Shown piece by piece: positions 1 through 6,919 of a stretch of DNA of 13,627 bases. Location: the NCBI GenBank assembly GCA_044232905.1, contig JBIIKZ010000061.1:1-13627 (forward strand), written 5' to 3'. How positions within the stretch are numbered: position 1 is the stretch's first letter; each line of letters opens with the position of its first letter. A program made the translations under genes and the position numbers. The notes below the pieces were generated by a model that had not been told where the DNA came from, did no database searches, and worked only from the letters and a program-made list of their open reading frames with translations. This DNA is from CANHVK01 sp044232905 (GTDB lineage Bacteria; Bacteroidota; Bacteroidia; Flavobacteriales_D; Crocinitomicaceae).

Positions 1-1
1 G

Positions 2-745
2 GCGCAGGAAGCGGAAGCGCGTAAGAAGGCAGAAGCAGATTCTATTGCAGCAGCAAAAAAGTTAGAAGAAGAACGTCAAGCAGCCCTTCGACAAGCGCAG
101 GAAGCGGAAGCGCGTAAGAAGGCAGAAGCAGATTCTGTTGCAGCAGCAAAGAAATTAGAAGAAGAACGCCAAGCAGCCCTTCGACAAGCACAGGAAGCGG
201 AAGCGCGCAAAAAAGCAGAAGCAGATTCACTTGCAGCAGCAAAAAAGTTAGAAGAAGAACGTCAAGCAGCCCTTCGACAAGCGCAGGAAGCGGAAGCGCG
301 TAAGAAAGCAGAAGCAGATTCACTTGCAGCGGCTAAAAAGTTAGAAGAAGAACGTCAAGCAGCCCTTCGCGAGGCGCAGGAAGCGGAAGCGCGTAAGAAG
401 GCAGAAGCAGATTCTATTGCAGCAGCAAAAAAGTTAGAAGAAGAACGTCAAGCAGCCCTTCGACAAGCGCAGGAAGCGGAAGCGCGTAAGAAGGCAGAAG
501 CAGATTCTGTTGCAGCAGCAAAGAAATTAGAAGAAGAACGCCAAGCAGCCCTTCGACAAGCACAGGAAGCGGAAGCGCGTAAAAAAGCAGAAGCAGATTC
601 TATTGCAGCAGCAAAAAAGTTAGAGGAAGAACGTCAAGCAGCTCTTCGCCAAGCGCAGGAAGCGGAAGCGCGTAAGAAAGCAGAAGCAGATTCACTTGCA
701 GCGGCTAAAAAGTTAGAAGAAGAACGTCAAGCAGCTCTTCGCCAA
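2..745 (+). repeat. Higher-order duplication: four-unit block 2-373 repeated at 374-745
   Basis: Units 1-4 and 5-8 match in register at a 372-bp offset. By direct comparison, bases 1-207 equal 373-579 with no mismatch; the first difference is C208 versus T580. Units 4 and 8 share the otherwise private 'cttgcagcggct' segment. Units 4 and 9 both end in CGCGAG (Arg-Glu) where the others end in Arg/Lys-Gln. Base 1 is G, as in those GAG-ending units, which suggests another such boundary just left of the window. Confidence 0.9.
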
Positions 746-1219
746 GCACAGGAAGCGGAAGCGCGTAAGAAAGCAGAAGCAGATTCTATTGCAGCAGTAA
801 AAAAGATAGAAGAAGAACGCCAAGTAGCCCTTCGCGAGGCGCAGGAAGCAGAGGCTCGTAAGAAAGCTGAAGCAGATTCAATTGCGACAGCGAAGAAATT
901 AGAAGAAGAACGTCAGGCAGCCCTTAAACAAGCGCAGGAAACAGCTCGTAAAAAAGCAGAAGCAGATTCAATTGCAGCAACGAAGAAGTTAGAAGAAGAA
1001 CGTCAAGCAGCCCTTAGACAAGCGCAGGAAGCAGAGGCTCGTAAAAAAGCGGAAGCAGATTCTATTGCAGCAGCAAAAAAGTTAGAGGAAGAACGTCAAG
1101 CAGCTCTTCGCCAAGCGCAGGAAGCGGAAGCGCGTAAGAAAGCAGAAGCAGATTCTATTGCAGCAGCGAAGAAGGCCGAGTCTGATAAAATTGCTGCAGC
1201 TAAAAAATTGGAAGAAGAT
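2..1219 (+). repeat. 93-bp in-frame tandem repeat array, 12 full units plus degenerate end
   Basis: Units begin at 2, 95, 188, 281, 374, 467, 560, 653, 746, 839, 932, 1022 and 1115. All are 93 bp except the unit at 932, which is 90 bp: one codon was lost near its start, giving AQETARKK in place of AQEAEARKK. The unit at 1115 is cut after 20 residues and joins a degenerate copy (AESDKIAAAKKLEED) ending near 1219. Each full unit reads AQEAEARKKAEAD, then a variable S(I/V/L)AAAKKLEEERQAALR, then Q or E. Every length change keeps the reading frame. The repeats use GCG, CGC and CGT codons far more than the AT-rich gene end, so the array is visibly richer in GC than its surroundings. Left-hand units are most alike and right-hand units most diverged. 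The array continues past the left edge. Confidence 0.97.
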
Positions 1220-1798
1220 AAGAAAGCAGAAGAAACGAAGAAAAAAACGAATGAAATAACAAAAAAACAAGAGGAAATAAAACGTTTAATTGCAGTAGCG
1301 GATCAAAAATTTGTAACGAAAGAATATAGTGAATCAAAAAAATACTACGAAGCTGTATTAACGAAAGATCCAGGAAACACCTATGCGAAAAAACGAATAG
1401 ATGAAATTGTGAAATCCTATCTAAGACCTTCGGATGTAGCAACAACAATCCCTTCAAAACCTGCCGAGGTAGTGCCCCTAAAGCCAAAAGAACTAACAGC
1501 AAAAGATATTTTGAATTCCATTGAGAAAAAACAAATTACATTTGATAAAACGGTTGCAGATAAATTAGGACATATGTATCCAGAGGGGGTTTCCCAAGAT
1601 AAATACAATCAAAATGATAAAAACGGAATATTAGAAGCTAGTGTAACTCGTAGAATAGTAGTTATTAATGGAGTTGCAAATGTCTATATTCGTTCCCAAT
1701 CGCGAAGTGGTATTATCTATTCCAAAAATGGAGAGGTGTCAACACAACAAGTTTGGCAGACAGAAACGCAAGATCCTTTATTGAAGAAGAATTATTAA
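2..1798 (+). CDS. Large Ala/Glu/Lys-rich helical repeat protein with TPR-like motif and unknown C-terminal domain (5' partial)
   Basis: The frame is open from the left edge, so the start and N-terminus lie outside; 598 residues are visible. Residues 1-406 are tandem 31-residue units of Ala, Glu, Lys, Arg and Gln with few hydrophobics, typical of a long solvent-exposed helix or TolA-like coiled coil. Residues about 427-472 look like one TPR-type helical hairpin (ADQKF, then EYSESKKYYEAVL, then KDPGN). This 'AxADxxFxxKxYxxAxxxYxxAL' pattern is common in Bacteroidota envelope and scaffold proteins. A Pro/Thr linker follows. The last ~95 residues form a compact region with a YPEGVS motif (526-531) and a beta-rich end (RRIVVINGVANVY). 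I do not recognise that domain. A spacer or scaffold role is inference. An internal TTG at 1208 could open a shorter frame but is not a credible start because the repeat frame runs straight through it. The gene converges on the metalloprotease with two bases between stop codons. Confidence 0.85.
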   Translation, partial: AQEAEARKKAEADSIAAAKKLEEERQAALRQAQEAEARKKAEADSVAAAKKLEEERQAALRQAQEAEARKKAEADSLAAAKKLEEERQAALRQAQEAEARKKAEADSLAAAKKLEEERQAALREAQEAEARKKAEADSIAAAKKLEEERQAALRQAQEAEARKKAEADSVAAAKKLEEERQAALRQAQEAEARKKAEADSIAAAKKLEEERQAALRQAQEAEARKKAEADSLAAAKKLEEERQAALRQAQEAEARKKAEADSIAAVKKIEEERQVALREAQEAEARKKAEADSIATAKKLEEERQAALKQAQETARKKAEADSIAATKKLEEERQAALRQAQEAEARKKAEADSIAAAKKLEEERQAALRQAQEAEARKKAEADSIAAAKKAESDKIAAAKKLEEDKKAEETKKKTNEITKKQEEIKRLIAVADQKFVTKEYSESKKYYEAVLTKDPGNTYAKKRIDEIVKSYLRPSDVATTIPSKPAEVVPLKPKELTAKDILNSIEKKQITFDKTVADKLGHMYPEGVSQDKYNQNDKNGILEASVTRRIVVINGVANVYIRSQSRSGIIYSKNGEVSTQQVWQTETQDPLLKKNY

Positions 1799-1817
1799 AA
1801 TTATTCCTTCTTTTCGT
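1784..1817. terminator. Possible weak bidirectional terminator over two convergent stop codons
   Basis: AAGAAGAAT (1784-1792) can pair with ATTCCTTCTT (1803-1812) with one bulged C. T-rich sequence follows on the plus strand. The stem is AT-rich and lies over both stop codons, where Lys/Glu codons produce such purine runs by chance. It is the only candidate terminator between the two genes. Confidence 0.3.
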
Positions 1818-4317
1818 TTTTACCTTCCAAGATATTTTTGATTCGGATAATCATCTCTTCTAAATGCATTTTAGTTTCAACATCTTTAGTGCTTACTAAT
1901 GCTAACTTCATTTTTTTTAGTAGTTCTGTTAAGTTGAATCGAGCTACACCAGGAATATCAGTAGTTGAAATTTCCACCTGTTTGTATTCCATTTCATACA
2001 TTGTACCAGGTTCATTACTAATTAAATATGCGGTTGCTTTCGCTTCCATTAATTTTTCTAATTGACTTACATAAATTCGTTGTAAATTTCTGCGATAAAT
2101 ATCGATGGAAGTTTTTGTATTTAATTCTGCAAATATCTTATCGGATAGGAAGTTAAATAAAATAGGAAGGTTCATATTATCTTTAGAGACAACACTAGAT
2201 TCTATTATACGTAATAATTTGTCTCCTGCTAAAATTCGGGTAAGCGCATAAGATTGCATATTTTTCATACTCTCTATACCTGTTTCTGGTTTGATCTTAG
2301 ACAAAATAGTTTGATTTAACAACCATGTTGGCGTCTGAAAAACATAACTATCCATGAATTTAAGAGCGCTTATTTGTGTAGCTTTAGAAACAGGAACATA
2401 AACTTCTCCTGGCATGTCGAATGTTTTTGGAGTATCATAAACCCCACCAATATTTTTACTCACATGTCCAACATACATAGTGTATTGTTGTACTAATTTT
2501 CCATACATAATTTTTAACTCAGCATAGGATTCTCCGTCTTTTTTTGTCCACTCCGTTAAATTAGGTAAAATACGTTGTAAGTTTTTTATTCCATACATGG
2601 ATGCGATCATTGCATTATCACTTAAATCTTCCGTTTGGTACCGTGGGTCAATACGACTAATTTCGGTGCCAAAACGCAAACGTGGATTTAGATTCTTTTC
2701 TTTGGTTAAAACATGTAGTTTATCTTTTTCTTCCAATGCATCTTTCGCATCCTCAAAATAACGATAACCCCATTCAATAGCCCATTTATCGTAATCGCCG
2801 ATACGTGGCAAAATATCTTTTACACTATCTTCTGGTTGTGCAACATAATTAAAACGCGCATAATCCATGATGGAAGATGTATGTCCGTTTGCTGCACACC
2901 AATCTTTATCGCGCAATTTCTCTACTGGTGTAGCAGAACTTGCACCCATATTATGACGTAGTCCAAGTGTATGTCCAACTTCATGTGCAGAAACAAATTG
3001 GATTAATTTCCCCATTAATGTATCGTCAAACTCACGTCCACAAGCACGCGGATCATTTGGGGCAGCTTGTATAAAATACCAATCGTGTAATAAACGCGTT
3101 ATATTATGATACCATCCGATATGACTCTCTAAAATTTCACCGGATCTAGGGTCATAAACTTTTGGGCCGTATGCATTTTGTATGTCAGAGGCAAAATAAC
3201 GAATGACAGAATAGCGTGCATCCTCCATACTCATTGTCGTGTCGTTTTCTGGCCAATATTCACCACGAATAGCATTTTTCCATCCCGCTTGTTCAAAAGC
3301 TGAACTCCAATCATCTACACCTGCTTTGATGTATTTTCGCCATTTAACAGGTGTTGCAGGATCGATATAATAAACGATAGGTTTTAAAGGTTCAATTAAT
3401 GCTCCTTTTGCTTGTCGTTTAGCATCATTTGTGTTTTTTGGCTCTAATCTCCAGCGTGTTACGTATGTTTGATTGCTAGTTTGTTGATTTTGTTCTGAAT
3501 ACTCGGTCATTTCATTTCCAAAATAACCAACTCTCGGATCAAAGATTCGTTTTCGCATTGGTTTTGTTGGCAGTAATACAAAAGAGGTATTTAATTCAAA
3601 TGTCAGAAATCCAGCGTTTTGTGCTGCGGGAACATAGGAAGCGTTTCCTTGATTGGAATAACTAACAGCTTCATAGGTTTTTATATTCTTCAATTCGGTA
3701 TTGATAGGGAAAGATCGAATGGAAGAAATATAGGATTTATCGCGTTGAAATTGGGTTAATTTAAATTGATCTTTAAGCGCACCACCTAAACCAAATGTTG
3801 CATTTTCAGAGGTGAAATATTCCGTTACATCAATAACAACAGAAGTGTCTTTGCGAATAGACAATATCTCAAAAGAACCAATTATTGGATGTGTATCACT
3901 ATTATTAACAGCTTTTGCTAATGGAGTAGTACTATCGGATGCGAATGTTATGTGCGTAATATTTTTTAAGAATAGCAAGTTATTAGGACCTTTCTCCCAA
4001 CGAACAACTTGACTATTTATTTCCTCACCACCATATTTTCCACACGCAGCTACTGTTTTTGAAAATCGAGTTACTGACATGATTTCGCGACCTACTATTG
4101 AATCTGCTATTTCAAAATACCATTTTGCACCAACTTGATGAACAGTAAATAAACCACTAGAACTTTTGGTGTTTTTTGGTATTACCTCTTTGTATGGCTT
4201 CAGTTTTTTTACATCTTCCTTTTTTACATCTGATTTTTTTGATTTTTTATTAAATATCTGACTATGAGTAGTTATAGAAAAAAAGCATAGGGAGAATATA
4301 AAAATAAGGTATTTCAT
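1801..4317 (-). CDS. Secreted zinc-dependent metalloprotease, metzincin type (DUF5117/DUF5118/DUF4953 family)
   Basis: The product is 838 residues. I chose ATG at 4317, which starts directly on a signal peptide (MKYLIFIFSLCFFSITTHSQ, cleavage near residue 19). An upstream in-frame TTG at 4341 would add eight residues ahead of the signal. A charged Lys-rich stretch follows the signal, then the N-terminal region typical of DUF5118/DUF5117 (YKEVI, KWYFEI, GREIM) to about residue 300. The catalytic part contains HEVGHTLGLRH at 445-455, a full HExxHxxGxxH zinc site with H445, H449 and H455 as ligands and E446 as general base, and a Met-turn SIMDY with M484. The C-terminal half is the mostly helical region usual in this family. 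The protein is exported, so it acts in the periplasm or outside the cell. Family members are common in Bacteroidota but their substrates are not known. It lies downstream of the lipoprotein gene but behind a terminator, so it is probably transcribed separately. Confidence 0.9.
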   Translation of the reverse strand: MKYLIFIFSLCFFSITTHSQIFNKKSKKSDVKKEDVKKLKPYKEVIPKNTKSSSGLFTVHQVGAKWYFEIADSIVGREIMSVTRFSKTVAACGKYGGEEINSQVVRWEKGPNNLLFLKNITHITFASDSTTPLAKAVNNSDTHPIIGSFEILSIRKDTSVVIDVTEYFTSENATFGLGGALKDQFKLTQFQRDKSYISSIRSFPINTELKNIKTYEAVSYSNQGNASYVPAAQNAGFLTFELNTSFVLLPTKPMRKRIFDPRVGYFGNEMTEYSEQNQQTSNQTYVTRWRLEPKNTNDAKRQAKGALIEPLKPIVYYIDPATPVKWRKYIKAGVDDWSSAFEQAGWKNAIRGEYWPENDTTMSMEDARYSVIRYFASDIQNAYGPKVYDPRSGEILESHIGWYHNITRLLHDWYFIQAAPNDPRACGREFDDTLMGKLIQFVSAHEVGHTLGLRHNMGASSATPVEKLRDKDWCAANGHTSSIMDYARFNYVAQPEDSVKDILPRIGDYDKWAIEWGYRYFEDAKDALEEKDKLHVLTKEKNLNPRLRFGTEISRIDPRYQTEDLSDNAMIASMYGIKNLQRILPNLTEWTKKDGESYAELKIMYGKLVQQYTMYVGHVSKNIGGVYDTPKTFDMPGEVYVPVSKATQISALKFMDSYVFQTPTWLLNQTILSKIKPETGIESMKNMQSYALTRILAGDKLLRIIESSVVSKDNMNLPILFNFLSDKIFAELNTKTSIDIYRRNLQRIYVSQLEKLMEAKATAYLISNEPGTMYEMEYKQVEISTTDIPGVARFNLTELLKKMKLALVSTKDVETKMHLEEMIIRIKNILEGKNEKKE

Positions 4318-4366
4318 GGTTCTGTATTTTAGAAATTTCAATGCTAAAATACCATTTTTTTAGCAC

Positions 4367-4395
4367 AAAAAAAGTCGACCCTAGTGAGCCGACTT
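4367..4395 (-). terminator. Rho-independent terminator of the lipoprotein gene
   Basis: On the minus strand AAGTCGGC, a 7-base loop, then a matching arm ending TCGACTT form a stem of about 8 bp including one G-T pair. A run of seven T follows (A-run 4367-4373 on the plus strand). It sits 25 bp past the lipoprotein stop codon and about 50 bp before the protease start, separating the two transcripts. Confidence 0.85.
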
Positions 4396-4419
4396 AATTG
4401 TCTAAAAAGTGTGTGTTAA

Positions 4420-5316
4420 TTATTTTTGAACTTTCACAACGATTTCAATAGTTCCAAATTGAAAATCTTGTTGTTGCGTTTGTGTATTTAATCCTTTAGT
4501 AATGTTAGTAATTTTTACCAATCCTTTTTTACCAGCTTCTGTCTTGAAAGCAAATACATTACCAACTGCTAATCCGATAACTTTAGTATCGCTTATAGAG
4601 GAAATAGCATCAATTGTAGCATCATTTACGATAGCATCAAAATCACTAGTTGTAATAGAAGTGTTAGTAAATCGAGTTTTGTTTTTTGTAGCCCAATTTG
4701 CAATTCCTGAGTATACTGGACTAATTAAATTATCATCTGCAGCTCCAATTGTAGCACCGTTACCTCCAGAATAGTAATAGATTAAATCGATTAAAGACGA
4801 ATTAGCAGCACTTGTGTTTACTGTGTATACTTGACCATTAGTACTTGAAAAGAAACTACCTGTTGCAGCATATTGAGAACCTAATAATGTTGCAGTATAT
4901 TCTTTAATTGCTCCAGCAGGTTTAGTAAATGCAGTGATAGTAAATACAGCAGAAGTTGTAACATCTTTTTTGTCTGTCACAGTTATTTTGAATTTTTTTG
5001 ATGTAACTACATCCGCCAATTTAACAGTGTATTTAACCGCATGTTTTGTGTCTGAATCAAATTTTGTAATTAAAGAATCTTGAATTTCAGTTTCGTCTGT
5101 ATTAACCTCAAAAATTTTAATCGAAGCAATTTCACCATCCGCAACAACATCCGCTACGAAAGTATAATTTAAATCTGATGCTGATGCAGTGTATTGATTT
5201 ACACCATTTAAAAATGTAATTGTTGGTGCGGCAACAACAACCTCATCTTTCTTACAACTTGTAAGAGTACTCAAAGAAGCGATAACTCCTAATCCAAATA
5301 AAAGTAGTTTTTTCAT
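4420..5316 (-). CDS. Secreted lipoprotein of unknown function, Bacteroidota type
   Basis: The product is 298 residues. Residues 1-20 are a lipoprotein signal (MKKLLLFGLGVIASLSTLTS) with Cys21 as the lipidation site, followed by KKDE, so it should be an envelope lipoprotein. Lys rather than Asp follows the Cys, and in Bacteroidota many such proteins reach the outer membrane. Residues about 28-130 alternate hydrophobic and polar residues like an Ig-type beta-sandwich (TVKLADVV, KFKITVTDKKD, SAVFTITA). Residues about 140-298 form a second region with YTATLLGSQ, GSFFSS and near the end GKKGLVKITNI. I recognise this as a recurrent Bacteroidota lipoprotein layout, but I cannot name a function. The ATG at 5316 is the only start that gives a proper signal peptide, and a -7 promoter element lies 30 bp upstream. 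A dedicated terminator follows, so it is probably monocistronic. Confidence 0.8.
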   Translation of the reverse strand: MKKLLLFGLGVIASLSTLTSCKKDEVVVAAPTITFLNGVNQYTASASDLNYTFVADVVADGEIASIKIFEVNTDETEIQDSLITKFDSDTKHAVKYTVKLADVVTSKKFKITVTDKKDVTTSAVFTITAFTKPAGAIKEYTATLLGSQYAATGSFFSSTNGQVYTVNTSAANSSLIDLIYYYSGGNGATIGAADDNLISPVYSGIANWATKNKTRFTNTSITTSDFDAIVNDATIDAISSISDTKVIGLAVGNVFAFKTEAGKKGLVKITNITKGLNTQTQQQDFQFGTIEIVVKVQK

Positions 5317-5345
5317 AATTTTAATTTTTTTTTAGTTTAAGATGA

Positions 5346-5353
5346 CAAAAGTA
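5346..5353 (-). promoter_or_regulatory. Bacteroidota -7 promoter element, lipoprotein gene
   Basis: On the minus strand this reads TACTTTTG, an exact match to the TAnnTTTG consensus used by the Bacteroidota primary sigma factor. It lies about 30 bp before the lipoprotein ATG. No convincing TTG-type -33 element is seen at the usual spacing. Confidence 0.6.
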
Positions 5354-5473
5354 AAGCTTAAAAATTGTTTCTAAATGAATTTTATGATTTTTTAATAGTA
5401 TGTTATTTTTAACATTTTTTGAATTCAAAGTCTTTAAATAGTTATTTCAATTCCTTAAAAGCAAAAAAATTAG

Positions 5474-5481
5474 TAATCTTG
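5474..5481 (+). promoter_or_regulatory. Weak -7-like element upstream of the MBOAT cassette
   Basis: TAATCTTG has one mismatch to TAnnTTTG and lies 31 bp before the MBOAT start. No -33 partner is evident. It is the best candidate in the 196-bp gap between the divergent genes. Confidence 0.3.
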
Positions 5482-5512
5482 TATAAAATATTGAAAACTG
5501 AACGGTTAGTAC

Positions 5513-6919
5513 ATGGTTTTTGCAAGTTTAAATTTTCTTTTTTTCTTCCTAGCGATTAATCTTATTCTCTATTATTTAATTAAGAATAAGACATTTCGTA
5601 ATGTATTACTGACGGTAATGAGTCTCGTGTTCTACGCGTGGGGAGAACCGATTTGGATCGGATTACTCGTTTTTTCCTCTTTTCTAGATTACATTCATGG
5701 ATTATTAATAGAGAAATTTCGAGGAACTAAATGGGCAAAAGTACCATTGATTTCCTGTATAATCATAAATTTATCCATTCTAGTTACATTTAAATATGCA
5801 GGATTTATTACAGATAATGTTAATTTTTTAACTGGTCTAAAGTTAAGTGTGCCAACCTATTCATTGCCGATTGGAATCTCTTTTTATACCTTTCAGACAA
5901 TATCTTACGTAATCGATGTCTATAAACAAGAAGTAAAAGCACAACGTTCATTTATGAAATTTTTGCTCTTTGTAAGTTTGTTTCATCAACTTGTTGCAGG
6001 ACCAATTGTTCGATATTCGCACATCGCAAATGAAATAGATAATCGTAAACTTAGAATAAATGACATCAGTGCTGGAATTTCCCGTTTTTGTATCGGATTA
6101 TTTAAGAAAATTTGTATAGCAAATGTAGCCGGCGAAATGGTGGTAACCTATATGGGCGGAGATTTATCTACACTCGCTTTTAGTGAGGCTTGGTTTGGGA
6201 TATTAATGTTTACCATTCAAATCTATTTTGATTTCTCTGGATATTCTGATATGGCAATTGGTATGGGTAGAATGGTTGGGTTTCATTACCATGAGAATTT
6301 CAATTATCCATATACCTCTAAATCAGCAAGTGATTTCTGGAGACGTTGGCATATTTCATTAGGAACTTTTTTCCGGGATTATATCTACATCCCCTTAGGT
6401 GGAAATAAAAAACGTTTTTACTTAAATGTTTTTATTGTTTGGATGTTAACCGGACTTTGGCATGGTGCTAGTTGGAATTTTATTCTTTGGGGACTTTTTT
6501 GGGGGACACTTATTTTGTTAGAACGTTTGTTTTTACAAAAGTTTTTTAATCGTTTACCAGCATTTGTGAGTCATATCTATCTTCTTTTAGCAGTTATTAT
6601 TGGTTGGGTATTATTCTATTTTGTGGATATGAGTTCGGTGGTGCAATACCTATCCATCTTATTTGGTCAAAGTGGAAATAAATGGAATTCGTTAGAGTTT
6701 AACACGGTCTTTATGGCCAATATTTACTGGCTTATTTTGGCTGTAATATTGTGTTTACCTGTTTACCCCTATGCAAAACATCTTGCAAGGAATTCCTCCT
6801 TACGCGTGCAAGCAATCATTCCATATGCTTCCATAGCTTTTGACTTCTGCTTATTGTTTCTATCAACTGCAATGCTCGTCGGAAAAACGTTTAATCCTTT
6901 TTTATATTTTAGATTTTGA
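5513..6919 (+). CDS. MBOAT family O-acyltransferase (AlgI/DltB/PatA-like)
   Basis: This 468-residue multi-pass inner-membrane protein has the length usual for AlgI and PatA. MBOAT hallmarks are present in order: a PIGISFYTFQ segment near residue 118, HQLVAGPIVR near 158, DFSGYSDMAIG starting at D240, SDFWRRWHISL with H280, a RDYIYIPLGGN loop, and TGLWHGASWN with H317, the invariant MBOAT histidine. The family takes acyl groups, usually acetyl, from a cytoplasmic donor and delivers them across the membrane to a periplasmic acceptor. It starts at ATG 5513 without a Shine-Dalgarno sequence. Its stop TGA overlaps the TTG start of the next gene by two bases, so the two are translationally linked. 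The next genes encode two SGNH-type periplasmic proteins, one with LysM, which points to peptidoglycan as the target. Exopolysaccharide acetylation as in alginate is the main alternative; no polysaccharide synthesis genes are visible. Confidence 0.93.
   Translation: MVFASLNFLFFFLAINLILYYLIKNKTFRNVLLTVMSLVFYAWGEPIWIGLLVFSSFLDYIHGLLIEKFRGTKWAKVPLISCIIINLSILVTFKYAGFITDNVNFLTGLKLSVPTYSLPIGISFYTFQTISYVIDVYKQEVKAQRSFMKFLLFVSLFHQLVAGPIVRYSHIANEIDNRKLRINDISAGISRFCIGLFKKICIANVAGEMVVTYMGGDLSTLAFSEAWFGILMFTIQIYFDFSGYSDMAIGMGRMVGFHYHENFNYPYTSKSASDFWRRWHISLGTFFRDYIYIPLGGNKKRFYLNVFIVWMLTGLWHGASWNFILWGLFWGTLILLERLFLQKFFNRLPAFVSHIYLLLAVIIGWVLFYFVDMSSVVQYLSILFGQSGNKWNSLEFNTVFMANIYWLILAVILCLPVYPYAKHLARNSSLRVQAIIPYASIAFDFCLLFLSTAMLVGKTFNPFLYFRF

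Noticed and set aside
42..1502. Leu-rich and Phe-rich open frames on the minus strand through the repeat array
   Set aside because: They are antisense shadows of the Ala/Glu/Lys repeats. The plus frame continues unbroken into a normal gene end.
5418..5429. Perfect 12-bp palindrome TTTGAATTCAAA as an operator between the lipoprotein and MBOAT genes
   Set aside because: It is about 65 bp from the nearest -7 element, has no second copy, and is expected now and then in AT-rich DNA.
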